The notes: generated by a model not told the origin, from the sequence alone. A stretch of 64,000 bases of DNA from Ascaphus truei (GCA_036426205.1 CM071587.1:2147068-2211067), one strand, 5' to 3'; shown: positions 1 to 11,813, counted from the stretch's first letter. Translations and numbers: made by a program.

Positions 1-596
1 ACCTGGTCAGGGTGCTGGGTCGGTGCATGCTGGGAGTGGATATGCAGATAGAATAAGGATTAGGCACTTATCCTATCTGTAATATTCTATTCTCTGTATT
101 GTAATTGTATTGTAATGTTGGCACAATAACAATACAAACACATACATACACGCGCAGTGGTCTTTCAGTTATTAATGTTGGATCCATGTCTGCTAAACTT
201 TCAGTCAATCCAACGACTTGTGAAATTAGTATATGCCCAACAGACAATTAAAAGCATGTTCCTATTCTTCTGGCAGTATTTATTTGTGAACTTACATCCA
301 TTAGAGATGTAAACGAGGGAAATTAGATAACCTCCTTTCCCCAAATGTTCTATCTGTTTCGGTGAAGTAATTTAAATGATTTATCTCCGGGACTGAAATT
401 TAGGATTCACTTTGAAGTCCAGGTTCTTAACTCAACAGCTGCCTGTTTGGGATGAAGAATGTGAGTGATGGCGTGACCCAGAAGTGCTAGATGAAAGAAG
501 AAAGACCAAAACAAGACACAGTTCTGCGTATGCTACAATTATCAAGATGTCCAATGTGGTGAAGATGCCAAATATGGCACAATTGCTGTCCTAGTG
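1..596. other. Intergenic, nothing recognised
   Basis: No long open frame, repeat structure or RNA gene is visible. The sequence is AT-rich and unique-looking up to the edge of the fold-back element that follows. Confidence 0.5.
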
Positions 597-781
597 CAGG
601 GGTGTTCAACTCCAGTCCTCAAGGGCCACCAACTGGTCAGATTTTCAGGATATCCCTGCTTCAGTACAGGTGGCTTTGTCAACGCCTGAGCCACTGATTG
701 AGCCACCTGTGCTGAAGCAGGGATATCCGGACAACCCCTAACCTGTTGGTGGCCCTTGAGGACTGGAGTTGGCCAGCCCTG
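597..781. mobile_element. Fold-back hAT-type MITE, copy 1
   Basis: The element begins CAGGGGTG and ends AGCCCTG. Its two halves are near-complete reverse complements: the 'ccagtcctcaagggcc' stretch near the left end mirrors 'ggcccttgaggactgg' near the right end, and the arms meet around 690. Imperfect 8-bp flanks (tcctagtg, gcctagaa) fit a hAT-type duplication. Related copies lie at 25538-25786, 51738-51861 and 62665-62847. It has no coding capacity. The hAT assignment comes from the CAG...CTG ends and the perfect 8-bp duplication of the third copy. Confidence 0.8.
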
Positions 782-2046
782 GCCTAGAACTTGTAATGTC
801 TTGGGGAAGGCGTGATGCCTTCTGTGAAGTTGGAAAACCGGATCAAAGACGGTGTCAGGAACTGTGACCGAGGGCGAGACACATTAGGCCAGATATACTA
901 AACGGTGAAAAGCCGTAAGGCACATTATGGACAATTCAAATTTAAGCCTGAACACCTCTTAATAACTCTGGCCCATTACCTGTCTTTGATGTATGTTTTA
1001 AAAAAAAAAAATAATTGTAAGCTCTTTGCACAAGGGACTCATTGGACATGATTAAGGAATCTGCATCAAAACGTGCATCAGTCTGTTTGCCAAAGCTGCA
1101 CAGTTTCACTTATACCAAAATAAATCAATAATTAAATCCCCATAAATGTACAAATACACTTTATTTTACAGCAGCACTACAGGGCTGTTTCCCTTAATGT
1201 GCCGCCCACCCTCTCCGTCCACGTTACTTCCGGTTACTAAGAGAATTCCTAGGAGTGAATGTTACATTGTGGTGCCCGGCTACCTCCAGAGATAGGATAG
1301 TCCCACCGGTCTGGCCCGATGGGCAGTGTTTAGACATCTAGAGAGTGGGACAATACCCTGCAAAACAAGTCGGGCTGCCCCTAAACTCAAGGCTAAAAGG
1401 GTGGAGCTCACCTGTGTGATATTAGTGCCTTTGATTGTGCTCTTTGGAACTTAGTTTGTTAGTTCAAGGCCGGCCTTTAATGAAAGGATAGAGATACTGC
1501 GAGGACGGGAAGGGTGTCCTTACGTAACATCGAATCAATTGCTCTTTTATGGCCTTTAAATGGTCAATCCCTCCAAAGACCAAATTGAACTAATGACAGT
1601 GACATGCTTAAGGGTTTACACCTTACTGATTAATGCCTTTGTACCAGAATCTGCCACCTGTAAGTATTTTGAAATGATTACTTGCTGTCAGGCTGTAAAC
1701 ACGGCGGCGAGCTGAAGCGTGGGAGGCGCGTCATTGCTTCGGGCTGCTCCCTTTTATCTGATGTCACTGGGTATTCGGCAGGCGCTCGTACCGCCCAAGC
1801 CCTCTATCTGCCCTCCTCTTACCTTTATCGGCTCACTGATAAGGACAGGGTGGGCTAAGGATAAAGAAAAGACATGATTAACAAACACTCCCCCATTTAA
1901 AGTCCCCACAGAGGCGTTGATATGATCTCCAGAAAGGTCCAGCGCTCTACTTCCAAATACATGAATCTATATATATATTTCTCAATCCGCTGTATGCCTG
2001 TCTGTCTGTCCTGTGTCTCCCTGTCCCTAGGGGCAATCACATTGGA
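782..2046. other. Intergenic, nothing recognised
   Basis: About 1.3 kb with no supported gene. It contains a run of 11 A at about 1000 and otherwise unique-looking sequence. Confidence 0.5.
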
Positions 2047-2148
2047 CCTTTGGCCCGTCACTCCGCCTCAGGCCAATGAGATGGCTCCCTTGGCCTGCCC
2101 GCCCCTGCACACCTCTCATTGGCTTGAGGCGGAGTGACGGGCCAAAGG
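2047..2148. repeat. 34-bp inverted repeat (hairpin)
   Basis: Arms 2047-2080 and 2115-2148 are reverse complements at 33 of 34 positions, each starting or ending with 'cctttggcccgtcactccgc' or its complement. The spacer is 34 bp. The right arm abuts a CA microsatellite. It is probably a small MITE or fold-back; no target duplication is obvious. Confidence 0.85.
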
Positions 2149-2154
2149 GGACAT

Positions 2155-2176
2155 ACACACACACACACACACACAC
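2155..2176. repeat. (AC)n microsatellite followed by C13 run
   Basis: Eleven AC units, then tcactcactc and a run of 13 C at 2186-2198. Confidence 0.95.
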
Positions 2177-2199
2177 TCACTCACTCCCCCCCCCCCCCA

Positions 2200-2720
2200 T
2201 CACGTTCTCCGCCCTGCACCGGCTCCCGGACGGAGGGGAAGCACGGCGCGGCCCTCCTGCCACAGCTGCCAACTTCAGGCTCCTCCCCCCTCGCTCTCAA
2301 CCAGCTCCCGGACGGAGGGAAAGCGCGGCACGGCCCTCCTACCCTAGCCGCCAGCGCTCCCTTACCTCCCCGGCGCTCCCTTACCTCCCCGGCACTCCCT
2401 TACCTCCCCGGCGCTCCCTTACCTCCCCGGCCGCTGGGGGGCCAAGCAGCCTCCTCGGATCTGCGCCAGTCCCACTCTCCGCCACCTCTCACTCCCGTCT
2501 TATGTGTGTGTGGAGAGGGACATTTTACTCCTGCCAACAATTTGTGCCTCACTTTCACCCCTACCCCTGCCCTTCACCCCCCCATACCGGTATTACCTCT
2601 CTGGACGTGTATGTGTATACCGGTATTACCTCTCTGGACATAGTGACCTGACTGGCTTAGGGGCGCCGTGGATTTCCCCGAGCAGCGAGAGAGCAGGGTT
2701 GTTGCTTGGGGGCTGAGCAG
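2200..2720. repeat. CpG-rich repetitive block with short tandem duplications
   Basis: A C- and CpG-rich stretch. It holds four copies of the 19-mer gcgctcccttacctccccg at 2354-2429, a twice-occurring 'gctcccggacggagg' segment (about 2221 and 2303), and a 33-bp tandem duplication around 2584-2639 that begins ataccggtattacctctctg. Overlapping open frames here are low-complexity artefacts. It is probably part of a CpG-rich transposable element, as this composition recurs near 16.3, 40.2, 55.5 and 59.6 kb. Confidence 0.6.
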
Positions 2721-2730
2721 CTTCCTCCGT

Positions 2731-2767
2731 CCTGATTGGCTGCATTACCCAGCAGCAGCCAATCAGG
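2731..2767. repeat. 13-bp inverted repeat
   Basis: cctgattggctgc and gcagccaatcagg are separated by 11 bp. Each arm contains a CCAAT pentamer, but nothing else suggests a promoter. Confidence 0.7.
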
Positions 2768-3387
2768 AGGGGGTGTCAGGAGCCTGAGGGTGGGGCCAAG
2801 GAGAGGAGGAAACAGCATGAAGCAGAGAGCATAGAGAGGTGTGCGTGTTTCTCAAGCGTATGTGTGTGTCGCGAGCATGTATGTATGTGTGTGTGTCTTG
2901 GGTGTGTCACACCTTTCACCATTCCCTGGCGACCCTACTTATTACCTGTGAACCTTTTGCTGCTGGATATGTCTTAAATATATATATATACCAATCTCAA
3001 TGTGTTGTATAGCGCATACACAGAACAAGCCCTTATACAGGAACAGTCATTACTGAGTGTAAAGCATGTCTCTATATTTCATCCCCATGAAATGGAACGA
3101 CGGAAAGATTAGGACAGGAGTTTTTAGCGTGAGTATATGAATTTCAAATGTCGTTTTTTTTTCATTTCCTAAAAATACACAAAGGTGGAGAAAAAAAGAG
3201 ACCTGCTTCCGATATCTTGGATTAATATCTGTAAAGGCTCGTAGCCAGCGAGATAAACCAACGACACAACAGGCAAAAACATGAGGGCCCGTTGACTCAA
3301 GGAGTTTCTTTACATATTAATCAAGATAAGAGCAGAATAGTCTCATAGGTAACAGCACAATAGGGACAAGCACTTGGGAGTTTCCAA
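2768..3387. other. Intergenic, nothing recognised
   Basis: Contains a short GT-rich stretch (about 2870-2900) and a TA run near 2980. No supported gene. Confidence 0.5.
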
Positions 3388-3663
3388 GGAGAAGGGATTA
3401 GCATGCACAGTGAGGAGAAGGGATTAGAATGCACAGTAAAGAGAAGGGATTAGAATGCACAGTAAGGAGAAGGGATTAGAATGCACAGTGAGGAGAAGGG
3501 ATTAGAATGCACAGTAAGGAGAAGGGATTAGAATGCACAGTAAGGAGAAGATTCGATGCACCGTAAAGAGAAGGGATTAGAATGCACAGTATGAGAAGGG
3601 ATTAGATGGCACAGTGATGAGAAGGGATCTAGCATGCACAGTAAGGAGAATGGATTAGAATGA
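3388..3663. repeat. 26-bp minisatellite
   Basis: About ten copies of a unit read as 'gagaagggattagaatgc' plus 'acagtaag', with single-base variants and a few shorter copies toward the right end. It runs directly into the 17-bp array that follows. Confidence 0.9.
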
Positions 3664-5867
3664 TTGAGACTACTTCACCCTGAGACCTACTCACCGTGAT
3701 ACATACCCCCACCGTGAGACAGCTCCACCGTGAGACTACTGCACACCGTGAGACATACTACTCACCGTGATAATACTCCCTCCACCGTGGACATACTTCA
3801 TCACACCGTGAGACATACTCCACCGTGAGACATACTCCACCGTAGACAACTCATACTCCGTCCCGGAGACATACTCCGCCCTGAACTCTCCCGTCCTGAG
3901 ACAACTCCGTCCTGAGACAGCATAACTCCGTCTGAGGAGACATACTCCATCCTGGAGACATACTCCCCTGCTGAGACTCTCCAGCCTGAGAGATACTCCA
4001 GTCCTGAGACATACTCCAATGGATACCATGAGACATACTCCGTCCTGAACAAATCACCTGACATCCTCTCCATGAGACATACTCCGTCCGAGACTACTCA
4101 TCGCTGAGACAGTACTCCACCCTGAGCATACTCCCCTCTGACGACATCTCAACTTTCCTACCTATCTGAGACAACTACTCCGAGACCTCTATCTAGAACG
4201 TAATACTCACTCACCGATTCTCCCCTGAAACATACTCCAGCCCTGAAGACATACTCCGCCCTTAGACATACTCCGCCCTGATACATACGCCCTCCTCCGC
4301 CCTGAGACATATTCCCGCCCTGAGNNNNNNNNNNNNNNNNNNNNNNNNNNNNNNNNNNNNNNNNNNNNNNNNNNNNNNNNNNNNNNNNACATTGTCCGCC
4401 CTGAGACATGTCCGCCCTGAGACTTTAAACTCTATCTGTTGCGACATTACTCATCGTGAGACGACTCCATCCCTGAGGGGCCATACTCCCCATCCCTGAG
4501 ACATACTCCACCCTGAGACATCTCCAACCCTTGAGTATATACTCCATCATTGAGGCGAGACATACTCCATCCTGCGAGATCATACTCCCCTTGCGGACAT
4601 CTCCACCCTGAGAGATACTCCAATCCTTGAGACATACTCCAACCTGAAGATATACTCAACCTGAGACATACTCCGTCCTGAGACATAATCCACCCTGGAC
4701 ATACTCCACATGAGAATACTCCATCCTGATGACATACTCATCGGAGACATACTCCAACCCTGATGCATACTCCCCTCTGACGCATCTCCAACCTTGTACG
4801 CATACTCTATTCTGAGACATATTATCCTTGAGACCTACTACATCCTGAGAACGTTATACTCACCACCTGAGAATTACTCCAACCATGCAAGACATACTCT
4901 CACCTGAAGACATACTCCACCTGAGACATACTTTCACCTGAGACATAATCTATCCTGAGACATTTACTCCACCTGAGACCTACTCCACCTGAGACATACT
5001 TCAACCTGAGACATCTCCACCCTGAGTACCTATCCACCCTTGAGACTACTCAACCCTGAGACATAATTCACCTGGAGACAACTCCACCCTGAGCATTACT
5101 CACCCTGAGACATAATTCACCCTGAGACATTACTTCATCCCTGGCGATCTACTCCACCCTGAGGACCTACTTCCAACCTGAGAACACCTTTCACCCTGAG
5201 AAATACTCCACCCCTGAAACATACTCCACCCCTGAGAAATTTACTACACCCTGAGAATTATCCTTCACCCTTGAGACATACTTATCCTGAGACATACTCC
5301 ACCACCCTGAGACCTACGCCACCATGAGACATACTTCACCCTGAGACCTACTCACCCCTGAAAGGGGACATACTCCACCATCAGACATAACTACCATTCA
5401 TGAGACAACTCACAGTCCTCCTGAGACATACTCCACCCTGAGACATACTCCACCCTGAGACATACTTCACCCTGAGACATACTTCATCCTGAGACATACT
5501 CCACCCTGAGACCTACTCCACCCTGAGACCTACTCCACCCTGAGACATACTTCATCCTGAGACATACTCCACCCTGAGACCTACTCCATCCTGAGACATA
5601 CTCCACCCTGAGACATACTCCATCCTGAGTCATACTCCACCCTGAGTAATTCTCCACTCTGAGACATACTCCACCCTGATGCATACTCCACCCTGACGCA
5701 TATTCCATCCTGAGTCATACTCCACCCTGATGCATACTCCATCCTGAGACATACTCCATCCTGAGTCATACTCCACCCTGACGCATACTCCATCCTGAGA
5801 CATACTCCATCCTGAGACATACTCCACCCTGACGCATACTCCGCCCTGAGACATACTCCGCCCTGAG
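3664..5867. repeat. 17-bp minisatellite, about 2.2 kb
   Basis: The unit is gagacatactccaccct with frequent g/a/c variants. The right third (about 5400-5867) is regular. The left two thirds are full of one- and two-base insertions and deletions around the same unit and include an assembly gap. Because 17 is not a multiple of three, the open frames seen on the minus strand are chance products of the repeat and not genes. Confidence 0.93.
4325..4388. other. Assembly gap (64 N)
   Basis: A run of 64 undetermined bases inside the 17-bp minisatellite. The true array length is unknown. Confidence 1.
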
Positions 5868-6198
5868 CAGTGGCAGATTTAAAATGTTGCTGACCATAGG
5901 CACTTACCCCAGGCTGCCTCCTCCTGCGACGGCACATGACAACGCGTTTCCATGACAACGTGACGCCATGTGTTGTCACGTTCTCATGGCAATGTGTCGC
6001 CATGTGATGTCACAATGCTACAGGAGGAGGAGGGCGGCGCGAAGGAGAAGTTTAGGGACCGTTACAGGGGCCACTCGCTCTCCCCCGGCAATCAGTGGGG
6101 AAGAGAGTGGGGCCTCTGTATATGGGGAAAAACAGAACATTTTGCCACCCCAAAATGTTGCTGCCCTAGGCCCGGTTCTATCGGGAAATCTGCCACTG
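5868..6198. mobile_element. hAT-like MITE inserted in the minisatellite
   Basis: 331 bp starting CAGTGGCAGATTT and ending AAATCTGCCACTG, a perfect 13-bp terminal inverted repeat. Minisatellite units resume on both sides. The 8-bp flanks (gccctgag, accccgag) match at 6 of 8 positions, as expected for an aged hAT duplication or an insertion between two variant units. The interior is CpG-rich with internal near-palindromic segments. It has no coding capacity. Confidence 0.8.
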
Positions 6199-6237
6199 AC
6201 CCCGAGTCATACTCCATCCTGATGTATACTCCATCTC
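6199..6237. repeat. Residual 17-bp minisatellite units
   Basis: Two or three units (gagtcatactccatcct and variants) continue the array beyond the MITE, showing that the MITE split a pre-existing array. Confidence 0.8.
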
Positions 6238-6284
6238 ACAACAAGCAGCCACCTTACCTTCTTGTTTCAACCTTGCCCCTTATT

Positions 6285-6445
6285 CCCTCTAGAGTGTAAG
6301 CTCTCAGGATCAGAGCGCTCATTACCTCTCTTTATCTGGGTGTGCGTGTGTCCTTATTTGTATGTATCTCTGTTTATGTCATGATCAAATCTCTACCCCC
6401 TTTGTACAGCGCGGCGGAATACGCTGGCGCTATACAAATAAACGA
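6285..6445 (+). repeat. LINE/SINE 3' tail, degenerate
   Basis: Contains 'gagtgtaagctct', then about 130 bp later 'ggcgctatacaaataaacg'. Both motifs and their spacing match the clearer L2-type tails at 8245-8512 and 52490-53115. Confidence 0.6.
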
Positions 6446-7492
6446 TCGTTTTCAATGATCCTGACAGCTCACTCACTGGGTCTCAGATTCGCAGCCATGC
6501 AGCCATCTGAGATCCTGATAACAATTGTATGTAAATGAAGAATTGCAAATGTCAGCAAAGAAAGGAGATGTCAATAACTTCTTGACTTTGCACGACCTTC
6601 TGTATTTTCAACCTCATTTTGCAGTCTGGGTCTCCTGTGCTGGAGCCAGAGAAACTTCATTAGCAAAAGCCAGGGGGAGATATTTAAGTCAAGTTTGTGC
6701 TACGTTTGGTTTGCATCAACATCTGTATTAGGTAAAATGCCCCCCTCGGTATCACTGACCATGTATACAGTAAGTACACAGGTCTCCGTGTCCCTAAAAT
6801 AGTGCATGCGTTCAGCGCGCATTCAGCACACCCGGTCACAGCACAGAGAAAAAGCTTTCTTACTGTGACCATGGATGACTGGGAATACGTTCCTATGGGC
6901 AGAGCTCGCTAGAGATGGATAGATTCCTATTAAGGCAGTGTAACAAGTTATCAAAATGAATTTCAAGAATTTCCTTATCGGCCCACCTAGCAAAGAAAAG
7001 AAAACTGGAGAACGAGAGATGAATAAACAGTGTTATCCGCCTCTGCCTGCCAGACTGTCTCGCTTTAACAAATACTGGAACCATTAGGAAGCGTCAGGGC
7101 ATTGTATCACTTTTTTCCATAGGGCAGGACTCCGTGTGCACAGTGCCAGCGCTTTGGCACAGGATCACGCACCAAAACTGTGCATTCAACAAGGCGACTG
7201 ACCTTGGGAAGTCACTGGGAGTGTGGGCTCCTTGTGATAGAAGGTCATTTATCAAATGACATCCTTTAGAGCCAGGTGAGCTTGCAGGGCACTGCGTTTA
7301 CTTCGGGTTCTCTGTACATGCAGCTGATAGCCGGGGAGTCTCGGTGAGAAATTGTGAGACTTGGACATTTACTCCTCATAAGAAAATAATGACACACATG
7401 TTGCTGTCCCCCAGTGCTCTCTCAGCCTCCCGATGGGCTTATGGATCTACTGTGCACAATACGTGAGAACTTCACTACCACGTGTGGTGCTA
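6446..7492. other. Intergenic, nothing recognised
   Basis: About 1 kb of unique-looking sequence with only short chance open frames on both strands. Confidence 0.5.
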
Positions 7493-7579
7493 ACAATTGG
7501 TATTTTAGGACAAGCTGTTGGGTGATCTCGCTCTTCCTCAGGACTGCGAGAGTATGACTTGTCCTAAAATATCGGTTGT
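7493..7579. repeat. Imperfect inverted repeat, about 23-bp arms
   Basis: acaattggtattttaggac at the left mirrors gtcctaaaatatcggttgt at the right, around a 40-bp spacer. It may be a small MITE remnant. Confidence 0.7.
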
Positions 7580-7676
7580 CCAAATAAGAAAAAGGGTATC
7601 GCCTAATACTGAAGTACTCATTTCTTTTGCACTATTGCAAGAGGACTAACGTGGCTATTTCTATTTATGTATTAAG

Positions 7677-7727
7677 TTAAACATAGGGGTCATCCGACTT
7701 AAATTAAACATAGGGGACATCCGACTT
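7677..7727. repeat. 27-bp tandem duplication
   Basis: ttaaacatagggg[t/a]catccgactt occurs twice with a 27-bp period. The copies differ by one base. Confidence 0.85.
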
Positions 7728-7731
7728 ACAG

Positions 7732-8244
7732 GATGTCCCCAGAACCTAAAGCCGCGAGGTTCCTTATAACTGTAAGAGAGGGCTCGCCCCACCTCTGTTC
7801 TCCCTCTCATTATGTGACAATGAAAAGCGTATTCTCTTTTAACACGGCTCCCTCTGCCACTTACTGCACCACCACCTCTTGTACGCCACGTGTGGCCATT
7901 TCCATGGGTCGCCCGGAGATGCCATGATCTCACCCACTTTTACTTTGCTGTAGGTTTTTTTTTACATAGGACCTGTGTTTGCGTTAAAGACTCCTCCCAC
8001 ATGCCCCAGAATGATCGGGTGAGCATCTGCGTTATGAGATTAACCCTTTCCTTTCCAGTGGGGTGACAATGCAGGATAGGAGAAAGAGGTTCACGGCCAT
8101 TATAGTCTCATCGGTATTCCCCTCATTAAAATGACGATGATGACACAGGAAGGGCCTGCAACTCTTTGGAGTCTCACTGTATGACGCTGAAAGCGAATAT
8201 TCCCCTGAATTTCCCCACTGATAAAAACTCCAGGGAACGGCCAT
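7732..8244. other. Intergenic, nothing recognised
   Basis: No supported gene. Short open frames lack any recognisable domain. Confidence 0.45.
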
Positions 8245-8512
8245 GATACATAAAGCTTGGCCCCCTGCAGACGCACTTACCAGAACTCCCTCCTACTGTC
8301 TCTGCACGTTCTCCCTACCTACCAATTAGACTGTAAGCTCCTCGGGGCAGGGACTCCTCTTCCTTAATGTTACTTTTATGTCTAAAGCACTGATTCCCAT
8401 GATCTGTTATTTATATTATCTGTTATTTATTTGATTACCACATGTATCACTACTGTGAAGCGCTATGTACATTAATGGCGCTATATAAATAAAGACATAC
8501 AATACAATACAA
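8245..8512 (+). mobile_element. L2-type LINE 3' end
   Basis: Aligns by eye with 52860-53105: 'gatacataaa', 'gcagacgcacttaccaga', 'actgtaagctcctcggggc', 'agggactcctcttcct', and 'ggcgctatataaataaag' followed by a catac/aatac tail. It is a 5'-truncated retrotransposon end on the plus strand, with no coding part retained. Confidence 0.8.
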
Positions 8513-9720
8513 CATCATCTATGGCACAATGAATTCACAATGCCCCCAACATCGGACACATGAAAACGGGTACAATACACTCATTCCAATGTCAATGTGG
8601 GAAATAAGAGCTTCAAACAAGTGGGGAACTCATATGAAGGTCACATAGCTTGCCATTCATTATCTGCACGTATGAGTTTCCTAATAAAACATCGTCATGC
8701 TGGATGTATTTCTATGTATTTATAACTTCTTTTGCATTAGGTGATACCTTTTTTATTTGGACTAACAATTTATGTCAGTTTGGACTAACAAGGCGATTCC
8801 CGTTTTATTTATGTATTTATAGACATAAAATAGTTATTAATATTAAAAGATGCTGGAAGGTTCCGAGCTTCAACCAATGGGACGCAGGCGGTGCACGGCT
8901 GTCTCTAACGCGCAAAGAAATCGGAACAAAAGGTACAGTTGGTTTTAATAGGTAGACGGCATCAAAAATATGCACAGTACCTGCTAGATAGGTACAGTTG
9001 GAAGGCATATAATGAAGTTCATGACCACATCTATCAGTGCTCGTGAAGAAGTGCAAAATAAAACCCCAGAAGGAAAGTGTGTGACATCACAGGATTATAA
9101 GGGTTATTTGTGGCAGGTGGTAAAAGAAAAGCAGGAGCCCGCATTCACATGGGCTTGGGAAGGAGCAGCAAAGGTGAAAATAGCCGTGACTCGCCTTCAG
9201 ACTTTGAACGTGAGAGCAGGGGAATCAGAGGTGTTTTTCGGGAGTTCAGAGCCCCTTGCAAACTTTTACAGTTCGAGCTGGGACGTGGCAGCAGGGAACA
9301 CAGTTTACCTTAGCAATTACAAACACTCAGTGAAACCGGCGTGATTGCAATCCGGGAGGGAGCAGGCGGGCGGCATGGTACTGCCAGTTACGAGACTTGT
9401 TTACTCACTCCAGCTCGGGCCATAAACGGCGCTGTGACAAGTCCTGTTAATTGCAGGCCACTGACACGCCGGCTCTGAGGAAACCTTCCTACCATATCTG
9501 CAGGCGCAAGGTCTGCGTGGAGCCCCTGGTGTTACAGAGAGAGCTCACCCGGGGTCCAGTCTGCCCCAGAATTAGAGTGTAAGCTCTTGTGAGCAACGAG
9601 TTTCTCACATAGTATATCAGCCCGTGATAGTTTGTAATGATGTGTTTATGTTTGTTGTACTGCGTCACTATCTTCCACTTCTGCGCTGCAGAAAAATATG
9701 AATAATCATAAAATGATAAC
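8513..9720. other. Intergenic, nothing recognised
   Basis: About 1.2 kb. Near 9573 the phrase 'gagtgtaagctcttgtgag' recalls the LINE tail motif but is too short to call. No gene seen. Confidence 0.45.
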
Positions 9721-9721
9721 T

Positions 9722-10175
9722 TAGGGCCTCGTGCCGTCCAATAGAAACAATCGCCAGGGTTTTTAAAATCGCCATTTTTGACAGCGTTGCTATCACGGTA
9801 TCCAGAAAGCTCCGAATACCTGTGATAGCAACATTTGCAAACATGGCGAGTAGCCGGCGACGTGATGATCTGCGCTCCGAAATGGGCTTACCCGGCGAGT
9901 TGATTCTGCTGCAGAGAGATAGCTGCCTCTCTCTCTGCGCAAATCTCGGCCGGGAAAAAAATATCTTTATTGACATTTTCTTACAAGTGTAGATGAGCAG
10001 GGGGGTCTCCGGAGCAGAACCGCGTTGATTTCAGGTCCGGGGACCCCCTGCTTCCCGAGATACAGGCCCCGTTATGGGGTTGCCGGTATCTCCTATGCAT
10101 TGAAATGTCCCGGTCACGTGACAGCCAAGCTGCAATGGGGGTATTTAACACTTGGGAGACGGTACAGTGACGATG
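9722..10175 (+). mobile_element. Class II element fragment, same family as 22840-25084
   Basis: The left edge TTA-gggcctcgtgcc, the 'gctatcacggtatccagaaagc' region and the 'gtgtagatgagcaggggg' to 'atctcctatgcatt' block all recur, rearranged or inverted, at 24582-25084 and 56686-57030. Only half of the palindromic core is present, so the element is truncated on the right. It is non-coding and non-autonomous. Confidence 0.65.
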
Positions 10176-10249
10176 TCTTTGAAGTGGTTGAACCCAGGTC
10201 CAATTCCAGTTTCAGCCTCTTGTAACCTTGACAACAAGAACACTCCAAA

Positions 10250-10905
10250 GAGCAAATCTCCCCTCAGGCACGTAAAAGAAAGGAAAAACAACAAATTAGT
10301 ACAAATGTGTATCAAACAGCTTGATTAATATCACGCTAATGAATGCCCACTCATGTGGTAAAGGGTTAAATCGGGTGTTTCCAGATTTCTGATCTGGAGC
10401 AGGAACTCTCCCGGACCATAAATAAAAAGAAAAAATAATATAGTGTAATACAGTTGAATTAAAAAGCACATACGTGAGCAGTGAGCCCATTCAACTCACA
10501 TGGTCCCATAAGAACACCGACAATCTGACCACTCTGGGTCCAGTGGATGTCTCAGTGGTGCCTCTCTGCAGTGGCTGTAGCTGGAAGCTGGAGGGTCTGT
10601 GTGATCCTATTCCGGAGCGGACAGCAGGGCGACGTCACAGCCAATGGAATACTCCGTCTTCGACTGCTCCGGTCTCACAGCAGTATCGCCAAGTAGCAGA
10701 GCAGACAGGCAGCACAGTGCTCTCGAACATGAAAGGGACCACCCTACGCGTTTCAATCGGTACGCCGATCTTCTTCAGGGGTGTTGAGAAACACCCGCAT
10801 ACCGGCTGCATCTCCCTATTGGTGATATAAATGACATTTGTTTTTATAAATTAATCACTAGGTGATTTGGGTTTGCGCTTACTTTCTGTGCTGCACCGTT
10901 GTAAC
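10250..10905 (-). mobile_element. Probable Penelope-like terminal region with hammerhead-like motif
   Basis: Non-coding sequence around the ribozyme-like site at 10740-10783. It is assigned to a PLE-type terminal repeat only because the same core occurs within the PLE cluster at 44093 and 50272, and because PLE terminal repeats are known to carry hammerheads. No reverse transcriptase or endonuclease coding sequence is present. Edges are approximate. Confidence 0.4.
10740..10783 (-). ncRNA. Hammerhead-ribozyme-like motif A
   Basis: On the minus strand: stem I CACCC, core CUGAAGA, one extra A, stem II GAUCGG-CGUA-CCGAUU (six pairs including one G-U), GAAA, a short palindromic ACGCGU in the stem III position, a candidate cleavage base A, then GGGUG closing stem I. 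All invariant core bases are present. The extra A before stem II departs from the textbook hammerhead and may impair cleavage. Confidence 0.55.
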
Positions 10906-11556
10906 CTTGAGCAAGTTATTTATATCCCTGTACTCCAGCCAACAAAGGGTAGATTGTAAGTTCTATGGTACAGAGACTTGTGCGGACTTCTATATACAAT
11001 ATTGCACACATTGCAGCGCTGTGTAAGAAAATCATATATTATTAATATTTTATAAGGCGTAATTAAGGTAAAATGTTATCGTGGTTGCAATGGGGCACAG
11101 ATTTGGTCACTTTGACAGTGGAGTATGTTATTAAGCTTGCACAAGGAGATGCTCCCCACTGCCGTCCTCCTCAGTAAGAGTGGAGATGTGCACAGTTTCT
11201 CCTCGTTCACTTCGTTAAAGTGGTGGCAAACAGTTCTAGTTCGTTCTTTTTAACAAGATCAGCAAGAGGAATACTTCGACTTCATCAAAAGCTCTACGAA
11301 AACCAACAAGGGGAGAAAGAATGAGACGCGAGAGGGGGACAGCAACATTTTTGACAGATATACATACAGTATATTTTGTTTACATTATTAACTTTGGTGG
11401 AACATCAAATGTACATTGTGATCCAGAGAGTTATACAAGTTATATAATAATCCATTGCAATATCTTTATGATACAGGAGTGAGATCTACTATTACTGCCA
11501 CTACATGACTGCAAGGACTCGATTCAGGTTACACATCCTCGACCACACACACCGAT
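10906..11556. other. Intergenic, degenerate LINE tail only
   Basis: 'tagattgtaagttctatgg' near 10950 resembles the LINE tail motif. The rest to 11556 shows nothing. Confidence 0.4.
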
Positions 11557-11813
11557 GCAGCCACCAGTATTAGATCACTTGCCTTGGAAAAATCTGGGGC
11601 AATCTCACAGTAAATGCCTCAACATTTCTGTTAGATTCCTAATGGCCCATCGGATTAACACAGCGGGGATCCCTGGAGTCCCATTCAAACTGACTGCAGG
11701 GACCCCCGCTGTGTAATCAGATGGGCCATTAGGAATCTCACCGAAATGTTGAGGCATTTATTGTGAGATACTTTCGTTTTTACCCAGGCAAGTGATCGGA
11801 TACTGGTGGCTGC
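11557..11813. mobile_element. Fold-back element, 257 bp
   Basis: The outer arms (gcagccaccagtattagatc and its counterpart gatcggatactggtggctgc) and the inner arms (aatgcctcaacattt / aaatgttgaggcatt, then 'cctaatggcccat' / 'atgggccattagg') are nested reverse complements, so the whole unit folds into one long hairpin with a small central loop near 11690. It has no coding capacity. Confidence 0.8.

Noticed and set aside
2731..2767. Paired CCAAT boxes as a promoter
   Set aside because: They are the two arms of a short inverted repeat. No TATA, initiator or downstream coding sequence supports a promoter.
3388..3663. CRISPR-like array
   Set aside because: The repeats are directly adjacent with no unique spacers, and the genome is eukaryotic. 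Minisatellite.
3736..5854. Several minus-strand frames with repeated 'YVSGWSMSQ' wording
   Set aside because: Chance frames in the 17-bp minisatellite, partly across an N gap.
5970..6299. 84- and 109-codon plus-strand frames
   Set aside because: They lie across the hAT-like MITE and its junction with the minisatellite.
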